From Erysipelotrichaceae bacterium (GTDB lineage: Bacteria > Bacillota_I > Bacilli_A > Erysipelotrichales > Erysipelotrichaceae), in contig JAFYHQ010000009.1 in NCBI GenBank assembly GCA_017539105.1, forward strand, positions 34,346 to 98,345: 64,000 nucleotides of DNA, read 5' to 3'. Position 1 is the stretch's first letter. Each line of letters begins with the position of its first letter. The position numbers and the translations under genes are program-made. Of this stretch, positions 44,156 through 53,868 are shown in pieces. The notes beneath the pieces were generated by a model. The model saw nothing but the letters and a program-made list of their open reading frames with translations, ran no database searches and was not told the origin of the DNA.

Positions 44156-45571
44156 ATGAAAAAGACGATCAAACGTTTATTTGTGATCACCGAACTGATC
44201 TTCATGATCATGGTCGGAGCTTTTTATTTTCTTGCAGGAGATCAGCTGACGTATAAGAGTACGAAGCATCCGATCGATCTTTATGACGCGGATTCGGTCA
44301 GCGATGAACTGATCATCGGACGAAGCATCAGCCAGGATTTTGTCTGCCAGATGGATCGGATCGAACAGGTCGGCATCGTTTTTACGAAATTCTATCGGGA
44401 AGCCAAGGGTACGGTTACGATCGAACTGCGGGAAGAGGAGCATCTTCTTTTTAAGCAGACTTTCGATATGGATGAGATTCCGGAACAGCAGAGGCTGTTT
44501 CTGAGGATCGTCCGGCCGATACGCAATCAGAAGGGAAAGAAGATCACTTTGCATATCTATGGCGATTCGATGGAAGGCTCGGCGGCTGCGATCATGATGA
44601 ATCAGGAATCGGCAGAGGGCACGATCATGACGGATGGAGAAGTGGCCAGGGGTTCCCTGTGTTTTTCCATCAACGGTTCGGATGAGATCTGGATCGGCCA
44701 TTACTACTGGTATCTCGCTGCGGTGCTGGTAACGGCGATGGCGATCCTGCTTTATGTTTCCTACAAGTCTTATGTGAATGGCCGCAACAATTACCTGATC
44801 CGCGGGATCCTGGCGGTCTATAAATACAGTTTCCTGATTTCTCAGCTGGTATTGCGAGATTTCAAATCGAAATACAAGAGATCCATCTTAGGCGTTTTCT
44901 GGAGTTTCCTGAACCCTCTGATGACGATGACGGTACAGTTCCTGGTGTTCTCGACGTTCTTTACCGCGGATACCCAGAACTATCCGATCTACTTGTTGAG
45001 CGGCGTGGTCTGCTTCAGCTTCTTCAGCGAATGCACGACCATGTGCCTGTCTTCGATCAGCGCCAATGCCAGACTGATCACCAAGGTATATATTCCGAAA
45101 TACATTTTTCCGTTATCCAGAAGCATATCTTCATCCATCAACCTGGCGATCTCGCTGGTGCCATTGCTGCTGGCTTGCCTCATTCTAGGCGTAGCCATCC
45201 GGCCGCAGGCATTGCTGTTCTTCTATTTCCTGGCCTGCCTGATCGTGTTCGCGTTGGGCATCGGCATGTTCCTGTCGGCACTGATGGTATTCTTCAGGGA
45301 TATCCAGTTCCTGTGGACTGTTCTGACCCAGATCTGGATGTATGCGACACCGATCTTCTATCCGGCGGAAATCATTCCGGAGAAATTCAAATTCATCGTG
45401 CGTCTGAATCCTTTGTATCACTTTATCGGTAACGCGAGGACCTGTCTGATCAATGGAATATCGCCGGAACCTTCCGCGTACCTGTATTGTTTCCTGTTTG
45501 CCATGGTCTCTTTGATCATCGGTTCCTATACGTTTAAGAAAACGCAGGATCGTTTCGCGTTGTATCTGTAG
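44156..45571 (+). CDS. ABC-2 polysaccharide export permease (Wzm) with extra N-terminal outer domain
   Basis: 471 residues from ATG 44156, one base after the previous stop; TTG 44135 and ATG 44144 are alternatives. TM1 (8-26) and a beta-rich extracytoplasmic domain (about 47-174) precede TM2 (183-203). Then comes the normal permease core with LVLRDFKSKYKRSILGVFWS, TATP-type YATPIFYPAEIIP and RLNPLYHFIGNAR. Ordinary Wzm/TagG proteins have about 260 residues and lack the outer domain. The neighbour encodes the ATPase. Confidence 0.88.
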   Translation: MKKTIKRLFVITELIFMIMVGAFYFLAGDQLTYKSTKHPIDLYDADSVSDELIIGRSISQDFVCQMDRIEQVGIVFTKFYREAKGTVTIELREEEHLLFKQTFDMDEIPEQQRLFLRIVRPIRNQKGKKITLHIYGDSMEGSAAAIMMNQESAEGTIMTDGEVARGSLCFSINGSDEIWIGHYYWYLAAVLVTAMAILLYVSYKSYVNGRNNYLIRGILAVYKYSFLISQLVLRDFKSKYKRSILGVFWSFLNPLMTMTVQFLVFSTFFTADTQNYPIYLLSGVVCFSFFSECTTMCLSSISANARLITKVYIPKYIFPLSRSISSSINLAISLVPLLLACLILGVAIRPQALLFFYFLACLIVFALGIGMFLSALMVFFRDIQFLWTVLTQIWMYATPIFYPAEIIPEKFKFIVRLNPLYHFIGNARTCLINGISPEPSAYLYCFLFAMVSLIIGSYTFKKTQDRFALYL

Positions 45572-45580
45572 AGGTGTCCC

Positions 45581-46312
45581 ATGACTGAAAAGATGATTGA
45601 AGTAAAAAACGTATCGATGAAATTCCGGATGTCCGATGAGCCGATAAATTCGCTCAAGGAGATTTTTACGACCGCATTGTCGGGCAAACTGAAATACAAC
45701 GAGTTCCTGGCCCTGGATGATGTTTCGTTCGATCTGGAGAAGGGAAAGACCCTGGGACTGATCGGCAAGAACGGGGCAGGAAAGTCTACGACCCTGAAGC
45801 TTATTTCCGGTATATTAAAACCAACCATGGGAAGCATCATCGTTCGCGGCAATGTCGTGCCGATGCTGGAACTGGGAGCGGGTTTTGATCTGGAACTGAC
45901 AGGCAGAGAGAACATCTACCTCAATGGCGCTATTCTGGGCTATTCCAAAGACTATCTCCAATCCAAATTCGATGAGATCGTCGACTTTGCGGAAATCAGA
46001 GAATTCATCGATATGCCGATCCGGAACTATTCTTCCGGCATGATGGCCAGACTGGCCTTCTCGATCGCATCCGTCGTTCAGCCGGAGATCCTGATCGTCG
46101 ATGAGATTCTGGCTGTCGGCGATGTCGCTTTCCAGGAGAAGAGCTACAACCGGATGAAGGAACTGATGAGCGGCGGAGCTACCGTCCTGTTCGTATCGCA
46201 TGATCTCGACAAGATCGAAGAAATGTGCGATGAAGTCATCTGGCTGGATAAAGGCAAAGTTGTCATGAAAGGCAAGACCAAGAAGGTCTGTGCAGCCTAC
46301 CGCAAGTCATAG
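45581..46312 (+). CDS. ABC-2 polysaccharide export ATPase (Wzt/TagH-like)
   Basis: 243 residues. Walker A GKNGAGKST near residue 62, Q-loop/KpsT region GAGFDLELTGRENIYLNG, signature YSSGMMARLAF, Walker B ILIVDEILAVGD, and switch His in FVSHD. It powers export of a finished lipid-linked glycan with the permease encoded just before. It is the short form and has no C-terminal carbohydrate-binding domain of the O9a Wzt type. AGAGGTG precedes the ATG. Confidence 0.93.
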   Translation: MTEKMIEVKNVSMKFRMSDEPINSLKEIFTTALSGKLKYNEFLALDDVSFDLEKGKTLGLIGKNGAGKSTTLKLISGILKPTMGSIIVRGNVVPMLELGAGFDLELTGRENIYLNGAILGYSKDYLQSKFDEIVDFAEIREFIDMPIRNYSSGMMARLAFSIASVVQPEILIVDEILAVGDVAFQEKSYNRMKELMSGGATVLFVSHDLDKIEEMCDEVIWLDKGKVVMKGKTKKVCAAYRKS

Positions 46313-46320
46313 AGGTTTTC

Positions 46321-48099
46321 ATGAACGTCCTGATGCTGTCAACGACCTTTATTCCATCTGTACTGCTCTGCGGGCACTGTCAGCTGGATTATATGGAGAA
46401 ACAGGGTGCGATCAGCTATAAATTCGTACCATCGCATTTCGTGAAAAGAAAGAACGTCGAATGGGCGGATGTCATCGTTTTCGGACGAAGCGACACCGAC
46501 ATCGACGCCTATGTCGCAAAGATCGCCAGGAAAGCCGGAAAGCACCTGGTCTATTTCCTGGATGACGATATACTGAATGTTCCATCGTATCTGAGCAGTG
46601 CGCCATACTATCTGCTGCCATCGACCCAGAAAAACATCCGTGCCACGATGTCCTGCTGTGATACTTTTCTGACGCCTTCCCCGGTACTGAAAGAAAAGTA
46701 TGGCAAAACCTTCAGACATTGTCATCTGATCAGCGAACCTTCCTTAAACCGCATCGATCAGAAAGAAAACAACGAAAAAGTCAAGATCGGCTTTGCGGGT
46801 TCGATCGACCGCGCCCAGGATGTCAACGTGATCCTGGAAGAAGCGATACGGAAGATCGTCGAGAAATACGGCGATTCGATCGAGATCGAATTCATGGGAG
46901 CCAAACCGGATTTTCTGGAAGAGCTGCATCTGAAATATCTTCCCTATCAGGATGGCTATGATGCCTATACGGCCTTCATGGCGCGATGCAACTGGGATAT
47001 CGGACTGGCGCCGATGCCGTTAAGCGAGTTCCACCGCTGCAAATATTTCAATAAATATGTAGAGTACGCATCCTTCGGGATCGCGGGGATCTATACGAAC
47101 TGCGAACCTTATGTGTTCGGCATAAGAGATCATGAGAACGGACTCCTGGTAAACAACACGACCGAAGAATGGGTCGATGCGATCAGCGAACTGATCGAGA
47201 ATACGAAGCTTCGCAAGAAAATATCCGAAGAATGTCTCAAGGAAGCCGATGAGAAGTATTCCTTGCGGGTACTGGCTCCGGATTACTATCAGAAGATGAT
47301 CGGCGATTTTAAAGCGAAAAAAAGCTACGGAAGGATTCCCGGATTCCTGTTCGCTAAAATGCTGTTCTTCTGCAAACGTGTCTACCGCAAGATCCAGGAA
47401 CAAGGGAAGGACTTCCCGGACTGGCTGAAGAAAAAAATAGACAAGAAACTGGAAGAATATAAAGAGAACCGGCAGTATCACAAGAATACGGAAAAACTCA
47501 AGAAGGTCATTCAGGAAAAGAAAACGGTCTTTGTGATCGCGCCATACGGTGAGGAAGCAGAGAACGATTACAACAGGGAAGTGACCCTGTTTGATCAGGA
47601 GATCATAAAGGATTACTATCGCATCTATCTCGATGGCGAACCGCGCGGCCTTGAGCATCTCAATACGACTTTTATCGATGACAGTCATGCGAAGATCGCC
47701 TTCAACAGCTTCGATATGGCACAGGCAGATGCGATCCTGGAAATGATCCAAAATAGCGGTATCTGTATCATTCACAGCGTCATCCGTTTCATAAGAGAAA
47801 AGATCTCCAGCGATATGTACAGAATTTTTGACCTTCCGAATGTTTTAACGATATGGGACAGCCATGGCGCCGTTCCGGAGCATTATCATGAGCTTTCCAA
47901 TATCCATACGGAAATGGTCACCAACGATATCGAAAAAGTCTTCTATGCGAAAGCCGATGTCCTGGTATGCGGAAATGAAACACTGAAAGAACACTTCATC
48001 CGAAAGTATGGAGAAAGAGACATGGACTATGTCATCTTCCCATCCGGGAATGCTTATATAGAACTGAATGAAATCATCCATGGAGGTAAACAATCATGA
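46321..48099 (+). CDS. Large glycosyltransferase with a second, incomplete GT-B domain
   Basis: 592 residues. Residues 1-about 330 are a complete GT4-like unit ([43 protein letters not shown] region). A basic helical linker follows (about 345-398). Residues about 399-592 look like the acceptor half of a second GT-B ([41 protein letters not shown]) with no donor half. It ends in an ATGA overlap with rmlA, so a truncation at the rml junction is possible. Confidence 0.72.
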   Translation: MNVLMLSTTFIPSVLLCGHCQLDYMEKQGAISYKFVPSHFVKRKNVEWADVIVFGRSDTDIDAYVAKIARKAGKHLVYFLDDDILNVPSYLSSAPYYLLPSTQKNIRATMSCCDTFLTPSPVLKEKYGKTFRHCHLISEPSLNRIDQKENNEKVKIGFAGSIDRAQDVNVILEEAIRKIVEKYGDSIEIEFMGAKPDFLEELHLKYLPYQDGYDAYTAFMARCNWDIGLAPMPLSEFHRCKYFNKYVEYASFGIAGIYTNCEPYVFGIRDHENGLLVNNTTEEWVDAISELIENTKLRKKISEECLKEADEKYSLRVLAPDYYQKMIGDFKAKKSYGRIPGFLFAKMLFFCKRVYRKIQEQGKDFPDWLKKKIDKKLEEYKENRQYHKNTEKLKKVIQEKKTVFVIAPYGEEAENDYNREVTLFDQEIIKDYYRIYLDGEPRGLEHLNTTFIDDSHAKIAFNSFDMAQADAILEMIQNSGICIIHSVIRFIREKISSDMYRIFDLPNVLTIWDSHGAVPEHYHELSNIHTEMVTNDIEKVFYAKADVLVCGNETLKEHFIRKYGERDMDYVIFPSGNAYIELNEIIHGGKQS

Positions 48100-48980
48100 A
48101 AGGCATCATCTTAGCCGGGGGTTCCGGAACACGTCTGTATCCGATCACGATGGTGACATCCAAACAGCTGCTGCCGGTTTATGACAAGCCGATGGTTTAT
48201 TATCCCTTAAGCACACTGATGCAGGCGGGGATCAAGGATATCCTGATCATTTCCACGCCAAACGATACGCCTCGTTTCGAGTCCTTATTAGGCGATGGCA
48301 TGGATTTCGGTATCCGCTTGTCTTATTGCGTACAGCCTTCTCCGGATGGCCTGGCACAGGCATTTATCTTAGGCGAGGAATTCATCGGGGACGATGCCTG
48401 CGCGATGGTCCTGGGAGACAATATCTTCTTTGGGAATGGCTTTGAAACGCTGCTGGCGGAGGCCAGAGAGAACGCGGAAACCAAGAAGCGCGCGACCATC
48501 TTCGGATATCACGTGAATGATCCGGAACGTTACGGCATCGTGGAATTCGATAAGAAAGGCAAGGTCCTGTCTGTCGAGGAGAAGCCGAAGCATCCGAAAT
48601 CGGAATACTGCATCACAGGTCTTTACTTCTATCCGAAAGGCGTCAGCAAGATGGCGAATGAGGTCAAGCCTTCAGCCAGAGGCGAACTGGAGATCACCAC
48701 TTTGAATGATATGTATCTTCAGAAGAAGAAATTGGATGTGAAGCTTTTAGGCAGAGGCTATGCATGGCTGGATACGGGGACGATGGATTCCTTGATCGAG
48801 GCAGCCAATTTCGTACAGATCACTTCCAAACGTCAGAATATCGTCATTTCCGCTCCGGAAGAAATCGCCTACAGGAACGGATGGATCTCCAGGAAACATC
48901 TTTTAAAGAGCGCGGAACGCTATGGGAAGTCGCCTTATGGGGAACATCTCAAAGCCGTAGCGGAAGGAAGAAGCGAATGA
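48096..48980 (+). CDS. rmlA: Glucose-1-phosphate thymidylyltransferase
   Basis: 294 residues. [20 protein letters not shown] and [19 protein letters not shown] are the RmlA signature; the [17 protein letters not shown] and EEKPKHPKS blocks follow, with [10 protein letters not shown] near residue 225. It makes dTDP-glucose from glucose 1-phosphate and dTTP. GGAGGT lies before the ATG, inside the end of the previous gene. First gene of a dTDP-L-rhamnose set. Confidence 0.97.
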   Translation: MKGIILAGGSGTRLYPITMVTSKQLLPVYDKPMVYYPLSTLMQAGIKDILIISTPNDTPRFESLLGDGMDFGIRLSYCVQPSPDGLAQAFILGEEFIGDDACAMVLGDNIFFGNGFETLLAEARENAETKKRATIFGYHVNDPERYGIVEFDKKGKVLSVEEKPKHPKSEYCITGLYFYPKGVSKMANEVKPSARGELEITTLNDMYLQKKKLDVKLLGRGYAWLDTGTMDSLIEAANFVQITSKRQNIVISAPEEIAYRNGWISRKHLLKSAERYGKSPYGEHLKAVAEGRSE

Positions 48981-49549
48981 AAAAAATAGAAACCAGGATA
49001 CCGGGCGTATATATCATCGAAAGCGACTGTTTCGGCGATCATCGGGGCTGGTTCATGGAAACGTATTCGAAACAGAAATTCCATGAACTGGGAATCACGA
49101 ATGATTTCGTACAGGACAATCTGTCATTCAGCGCCATCAAAGGAACGTTTAGAGGATTGCACTATCAGCTGGATCCCTATGCCCAGGCAAAGCTGGTAAG
49201 ATGCATCAAAGGAGAGATCATCGATGTCGCGGTCGATCTGCGGAAAGGTAGTCCGGCTTATGGGCAATGGACCAGCTGCGTCCTGAGCGAAGAAAACAAA
49301 CGCATGTTTTTCCTGCCGAGAGGCATGGCACACGGCTTTATGACATTGACGGACGAAGTCCTGTTCCAGTACAAGTGCGATAACTTTTATCACAAAGAAG
49401 CCGAGGGAGCGATCCGTTATGACGATCCCGATCTGAATATAGACTGGGGTTCTTTGACGGATGTAAAACTGATTCTGTCGGACAAAGACAAGGCTGCTCC
49501 TTCCTTCAAAGAATGTAACGCCGATTTCATCTATGAAGAAAGTAATTAG
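48977..49549 (+). CDS. rmlC: dTDP-4-dehydrorhamnose 3,5-epimerase
   Basis: 190 residues from ATG 48977 in an ATGA overlap with rmlA; the open frame upstream is inside rml[28 protein letters not shown] with the catalytic His, and [12 protein letters not shown] are RmlC motifs. It epimerises the 4-keto sugar at C3 and C5. Its last 17 bases overlap the lipoprotein gene that separates it from rmlB. Confidence 0.95.
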   Translation: MKKIETRIPGVYIIESDCFGDHRGWFMETYSKQKFHELGITNDFVQDNLSFSAIKGTFRGLHYQLDPYAQAKLVRCIKGEIIDVAVDLRKGSPAYGQWTSCVLSEENKRMFFLPRGMAHGFMTLTDEVLFQYKCDNFYHKEAEGAIRYDDPDLNIDWGSLTDVKLILSDKDKAAPSFKECNADFIYEESN

Positions 49550-50468
49550 TTTTGTATTAATGATGCTGTTCCTCTGTTCGTGTTCCCATGAACAGACGGA
49601 AGACATCTATATCCTCTACACCAACGATGTGGCCAGCGCCATGAACAATGGCGTTTCTTATGCAGGCGTGAAAGCCTACAAGGACCAGCTTCATGCGGAA
49701 CATCTCTACGTATCTCTGGTCGATGCCGGAGACTATTTCGATGGGGATGTCGCTCTGAAGAGCCATGGTGCGGATATCGTGACCGTCATGAATGCGGTCG
49801 GCTATGATGTGGTCACCTTGGGGAACCAGGAGTTTTCCGTTGGATTGGATCATCTGAAGGAAAACATCGGCAATTCCCAGTTCGATTATGTCAGCTGCAA
49901 TCTGTTATACAAAGGAGAAGGAAAAGATCCTCTGAAAGCAGTCAAACCGTATGTGATCAAGAAATACGGAAAAGTCCGTGTCGCATTTATCGGAGTCACG
50001 ACTCCGGAAACGCTCACTCAGGATAAACCGTCCTGTGAAGCGATCACAGTCAATGGAGAACCGGTCTATTCGTTCTATGAACACGATGACGGTCAGGAAC
50101 TCTATGAGCAGGTACAGAAGATCGTCAACAAAGTCAGAAACAGAGCGGAATATGTGATCGTGATCTCCCATCTCGGTTCCAACAGCGTCAAAGAAGGCTT
50201 CAGCTCCTATGATCTGATTGCCAATACGACGGGAATTGATGTGGTCATCGATGCGCATTCCCATACGGAGATCTCCGGAGAAGCCGTCTCCAACAAGGAT
50301 GGCACAGGCGTGGTACTGACTTCGACCGGGGAACATCTGAACAACCTCGGGGAACTGATCCTTCATACGGATCACACCTATACCACGACGCTGTATCCAT
50401 CCGTTTACGGGCGGAACGATTATGTCCAGGCGATCGTCGACGGGATCTATGCATCCTGGAATGAATGA
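49533..50468 (+). CDS. Lipoprotein related to 5'-nucleotidase/metallophosphatase with altered active site
   Basis: 311 residues. Signal peptide with lipobox LCSC (Cys17). The calcineurin-like fold of the 5'-nucleotidase family is visible: TND at 30-32, DAGD at 64-67, GNQE at 97-100, ISHLG (His213) and DAHSHTE (His242, His244). The usual metal His after TND is Ala34 and the catalytic His of GNHE is Gln99. No C-terminal nucleotide-binding domain is present. Activity may be changed or lost. It interrupts the rml genes. Confidence 0.8.
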   Translation: MKKVISFVLMMLFLCSCSHEQTEDIYILYTNDVASAMNNGVSYAGVKAYKDQLHAEHLYVSLVDAGDYFDGDVALKSHGADIVTVMNAVGYDVVTLGNQEFSVGLDHLKENIGNSQFDYVSCNLLYKGEGKDPLKAVKPYVIKKYGKVRVAFIGVTTPETLTQDKPSCEAITVNGEPVYSFYEHDDGQELYEQVQKIVNKVRNRAEYVIVISHLGSNSVKEGFSSYDLIANTTGIDVVIDAHSHTEISGEAVSNKDGTGVVLTSTGEHLNNLGELILHTDHTYTTTLYPSVYGRNDYVQAIVDGIYASWNE

Positions 50469-50489
50469 GGGTATATCCATACCCTCTTT
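50467..50489 (+). terminator. Terminator between rmlC-lipoprotein and rmlB
   Basis: GAGGGTAT (50467-50474) and ATACCCTC (50479-50486) form a perfect 8-pair stem with a 4-base loop, then TTTAATTT. The stem overlaps the lipoprotein stop codon. T tract is short, so efficiency is uncertain. Confidence 0.65.
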
Positions 50490-50493
50490 AATT

Positions 50494-50502
50494 TGTTAGA
50501 AT
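50494..50502 (+). promoter_or_regulatory. Extended -10 promoter of rmlB
   Basis: TGTTAGAAT: TG at 50494-50495 and TAGAAT at 50497-50502. Start near 50509; the leader carries AGGAGGAG before ATG 50533. No clear -35 because the terminator lies there. Confidence 0.5.
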
Positions 50503-50532
50503 AAAGATGTCCTGTTAGGAGGAGTTTTTTCT

Positions 50533-51552
50533 ATGAAACTATTGATTACCGGAGCAGCCGGATTTATCGGATCCAATTTCGTATATTATGAACTGGAGAA
50601 ACATCCCGAGGATGAGATCGTCGCTTTGGATCTTCTGACTTACGCAGGTAATCTGAAGAACCTGGACGGCTGCAAAGACCATGAACATTTCCGTTTTGTC
50701 AGGATGGATATCCGTGACAGAGAGAATATCGATAAACTGTTTGAAGAGGAACATTTCGATATCGTCGTCAATTTTGCGGCAGAAACGCATGTGGACCGTT
50801 CGATCAAAGATCCTGAGGTTTTCCTCTTAACGAACATCATCGGTACGGAAGTGCTCATGGATGCTTCCCTGAAATATGGAGTCAAAAGATATCATCAGGT
50901 TTCCACGGATGAAGTCTATGGAGACCTCCCTCTGGAGCGCAAGGACCTCTTCTTTACCGAAGAGACGCCGATCCATACCAGTTCTCCTTACAGCGCTTCC
51001 AAAGCGTCCGCAGACCTTCTGGTGATGGCCTACCACCGTACCTTCGGACTGAATATGACCATCAGCCGCTGTTCCAACAACTATGGTCCTTACCAGTTCC
51101 CGGAAAAACTCATCCCTCTGATGATCAACAACGCCCGTCATGACAAGAATCTTCCTGTCTACGGGGAAGGCCTGAATGTCCGGGACTGGCTGCATGTCTA
51201 TGACCACTGCGCAGGCATCGATCTGATCATGCGCAACGGCAGAAACGGAGAAGTCTACAATATCGGCGGACACAACGAAAAAGCCAATATCGAAGTCGTG
51301 AAAACGATCCTCAGAGAACTGGAGAAACCGGAATCGCTGATCACTTATGTCACGGACCGCAAGGGACACGATCTCAGATATGCGATCGATCCGCACAAGA
51401 TCGAGACGGAACTGGGATGGAAACCGACTTACGATTTCAATTCCGGCATCAAGGAAACGATACGCTGGTACATGGATCATCAGGACTGGATGGATGAAGT
51501 GACTTCCGGCGATTATCTGCATTATTATGAACAGATGTACGGAAACAGATAG
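50533..51552 (+). CDS. rmlB: dTDP-glucose 4,6-dehydratase
   Basis: 339 residues. TGAAGFIGSNFVYYEL, FAAETHVDRSI, STDEVYGDLPL and YSASKASADLLV are all classical RmlB motifs, with the DE pair at the active site. It makes dTDP-4-keto-6-deoxyglucose. It starts a new unit after a terminator and has the strongest ribosome site in this part of the window. rmlD follows after a 29-base gap. Confidence 0.97.
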   Translation: MKLLITGAAGFIGSNFVYYELEKHPEDEIVALDLLTYAGNLKNLDGCKDHEHFRFVRMDIRDRENIDKLFEEEHFDIVVNFAAETHVDRSIKDPEVFLLTNIIGTEVLMDASLKYGVKRYHQVSTDEVYGDLPLERKDLFFTEETPIHTSSPYSASKASADLLVMAYHRTFGLNMTISRCSNNYGPYQFPEKLIPLMINNARHDKNLPVYGEGLNVRDWLHVYDHCAGIDLIMRNGRNGEVYNIGGHNEKANIEVVKTILRELEKPESLITYVTDRKGHDLRYAIDPHKIETELGWKPTYDFNSGIKETIRWYMDHQDWMDEVTSGDYLHYYEQMYGNR

Positions 51553-51561
51553 TGTTATAAT
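51553..51561 (+). promoter_or_regulatory. Possible extended -10 promoter before rmlD
   Basis: TGTTATAAT directly after the rmlB stop: TG at 51553-51554 and a perfect TATAAT at 51556-51561. ATG 51582 lies 20 bases downstream. It could boost rmlD and the genes after it. Confidence 0.5.
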
Positions 51562-51581
51562 CTTCTACGAAAGAAACGGAT

Positions 51582-52457
51582 ATGAGAGTTTTAGTTACAG
51601 GTGCAAATGGCCAGCTGGGTCATGATGTGACCGATCGTTTAAAGAAACAGGGGCATACGCCGATCACGACGGATATCACGGGTGATGTCGATCATCTGAT
51701 CGATATCACTTCTTCGTCATGCGTAAAGCAGATCGTTGCATTGTCTCCGGATGCGATCATTCATTGCGCAGCCTGGACGGCAGTCGATGCGGCAGAGGAT
51801 GAAGAAAACAAGCCGAAGGTCTATGCGGTCAATGTGACAGGCACGCAGAACCTCGTGGAAGCCGCCAGAAAGTTGGATTGCAAACTGTTGTATCTGAGCA
51901 CGGATTATGTGTTTGACGGACAGGGAGAACGCCCCTGGGAGCCTGACGACAAGTCTTACGCTCCGTTGTGCTACTATGGACAGACCAAGCTGGAAGGGGA
52001 ATTATCCGTCTGCACCTTGACGAAATACTTCATCGTACGGATCGCCTGGGTCTTTGGCCTGCATGGTAATAATTTCGTGCGGACGATGCTGAAAGTAGCG
52101 AAAAATCATGACGAAGTACGCGTCGTCAACGATCAGATCGGGACACCGACGTATACCTATGATCTGGCAAGACTTCTGGTTGACATGATCGAAACAGAGA
52201 AATACGGCTACTATCATGCGACGAATGAAGGGGGCTATATCTCCTGGTACGATTTCTGCAAAGAGATCTACCGGCAGGCAGGAGTCGGTATCAAAGTCAC
52301 TCCTGTGACCACGGCGGAATACGGCTTAAGCAAGGCAGTCCGTCCTTTCAATTCCCGTCTGGATAAACAGAAATTGATCGACAATGGTTTTGTTCCGTTG
52401 CCTGATTATAAAGACGCTTTGGCGCGTTACCTGAAAGAGATGAACGATGGAGAATAA
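51582..52457 (+). CDS. rmlD: dTDP-4-dehydrorhamnose reductase
   Basis: 291 residues. VTGANGQLGHDV, CAAWTAVDAAEDE, LSTDYVFDGQGERPW and YGQTKLEGE are RmlD hallmarks. It completes dTDP-L-rhamnose. GAAACGGAT is a weak ribosome site before the ATG. The 3' end overlaps the GT-C gene by 11 bases. Confidence 0.95.
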   Translation: MRVLVTGANGQLGHDVTDRLKKQGHTPITTDITGDVDHLIDITSSSCVKQIVALSPDAIIHCAAWTAVDAAEDEENKPKVYAVNVTGTQNLVEAARKLDCKLLYLSTDYVFDGQGERPWEPDDKSYAPLCYYGQTKLEGELSVCTLTKYFIVRIAWVFGLHGNNFVRTMLKVAKNHDEVRVVNDQIGTPTYTYDLARLLVDMIETEKYGYYHATNEGGYISWYDFCKEIYRQAGVGIKVTPVTTAEYGLSKAVRPFNSRLDKQKLIDNGFVPLPDYKDALARYLKEMNDGE

Positions 52458-53868
52458 CTACTATCACTGGTTCGCGAAATTTATCAGCATCCTGACGGAT
52501 CTTCTTTTTATGTTCATCCCGGTCGCGTCGCTATTTGTGTTTACCAGCACGTTTGAAGGCGTTATCCGCTATGTGATCTTTCTGGTCCTGCTGGGAGTAT
52601 ATCTGCTGGTGATCTATTTTGCGAAAGACAGGATCAGAGATCTTTTCAGCAATCTATTGCATCGTTTAGAGAAATACGATGAAAAGAAACTGCTGCTGGC
52701 GCTTGCGCTGTTCATGATCGTTTCAAGGATCATCTACACCATCTTCTTTGATTTCGATGCGACCACAAGCGGGGACACGGGACTGTACAGCGAGATCGCG
52801 GATGAGATCATCGCTTCCGGTTCTTTGCGTTCCAGTGCGATTTCCCATCTGTTTGCGGTCGCTTTGCATTTCGTGCCATTCAAGCTTCTGAACATCCCGA
52901 TCCGGCACGGCATGTTTCTTCCGTTCTTCCTGGGAACGCTGATCAACGATCTGAGCTTCAAAGACATCGCAGGCAAAGAGAAAGCATTCCTGCTGCTGAT
53001 GATCTACCTGCTGATGCCTTCGACGATCCTGTACAGTTTCTGTCCGACGCACGAAGTATTCTTCTACTTCTATCTGTCTGCTTTCCTGTATTTCATCAAC
53101 AGATTGCTGAAATGCGAAAGTACAGGGAAAATGATCCTGAATGCATTGCCGTGCACGCTGTTTACGATCCTGGCAGTCTTCGTCAATCCGGTAGGCTATA
53201 TCATTTATGTGATCCTGCTTCTGATCGCGCTGCTGGGCAGGATCTCCTGGAAAAAGAAGATCGCCATCGCCGCCATTCTCATGGTTGCCTTGCTTGGTTC
53301 GCATTTTCTGGATCAGCTTCTGGAAGTCAATGAATACAAGACGACGACCAATACCTATACGATCCTGATCCATGGTTCCAATCCGATGTCTCTGGGGGAA
53401 CAGGTCGACCGTTATCCGCATGAACAAACCTGTTTCTATCTGGCAGATGAAGGTCTGGAATACAACCGCGAGAATTACCTCATCGGCATGAAAGCCGTGC
53501 TGCTGGGGCAGTATAAATATCTTCTGAGTCATCCTGTGACGCTGGCAAGGATGATCATTCACAAGTACTATCTCTTATGGAGCGGCGATCACTATCCGAT
53601 CGAGCTGGCTCATATCTATGGGAACATGTCCGATATCGTATATTATGCATTGCTGACAGTCAGTACCCTGATCTATCTGTTTATGGCAACGATATGGAAT
53701 GTGTACAGGAGAAGAAGGGAAGACGGAATGTCCGTGCTGAATTTCAAGCTGACTTTGCTGGGAGTGTTCGCAGTCACGATGCTGAGCATCGTCACCAACA
53801 AGTACGGGGTCTATGTCACATCCTATCTCTATCTGATTTCAATGTATGAAGCGGAGTTCAAGAAATGA
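52447..53868 (+). CDS. GT-C membrane glycosyltransferase (PMT/ArnT-like)
   Basis: 473 residues, about ten membrane helices. The first extracytoplasmic loop holds DFDATTSGDTGLYSEIADEI near residue 100, the acidic motif typical of lipid-linked sugar GT-C enzymes, and a soluble loop lies near residues 295-340. It would move a sugar from undecaprenyl phosphate to the exported glycan or a protein. GtrB-like synthase at 54752 could supply the donor. It overlaps the YdjC gene by 4 bases. Confidence 0.75.
   Translation: MENNYYHWFAKFISILTDLLFMFIPVASLFVFTSTFEGVIRYVIFLVLLGVYLLVIYFAKDRIRDLFSNLLHRLEKYDEKKLLLALALFMIVSRIIYTIFFDFDATTSGDTGLYSEIADEIIASGSLRSSAISHLFAVALHFVPFKLLNIPIRHGMFLPFFLGTLINDLSFKDIAGKEKAFLLLMIYLLMPSTILYSFCPTHEVFFYFYLSAFLYFINRLLKCESTGKMILNALPCTLFTILAVFVNPVGYIIYVILLLIALLGRISWKKKIAIAAILMVALLGSHFLDQLLEVNEYKTTTNTYTILIHGSNPMSLGEQVDRYPHEQTCFYLADEGLEYNRENYLIGMKAVLLGQYKYLLSHPVTLARMIIHKYYLLWSGDHYPIELAHIYGNMSDIVYYALLTVSTLIYLFMATIWNVYRRRREDGMSVLNFKLTLLGVFAVTMLSIVTNKYGVYVTSYLYLISMYEAEFKK

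Noticed and set aside
48764..48976. N-terminal extension of rmlC inside rmlA
   Set aside because: The extension would be read in another frame of rmlA. RmlC homologues begin at the ATG at 48977.
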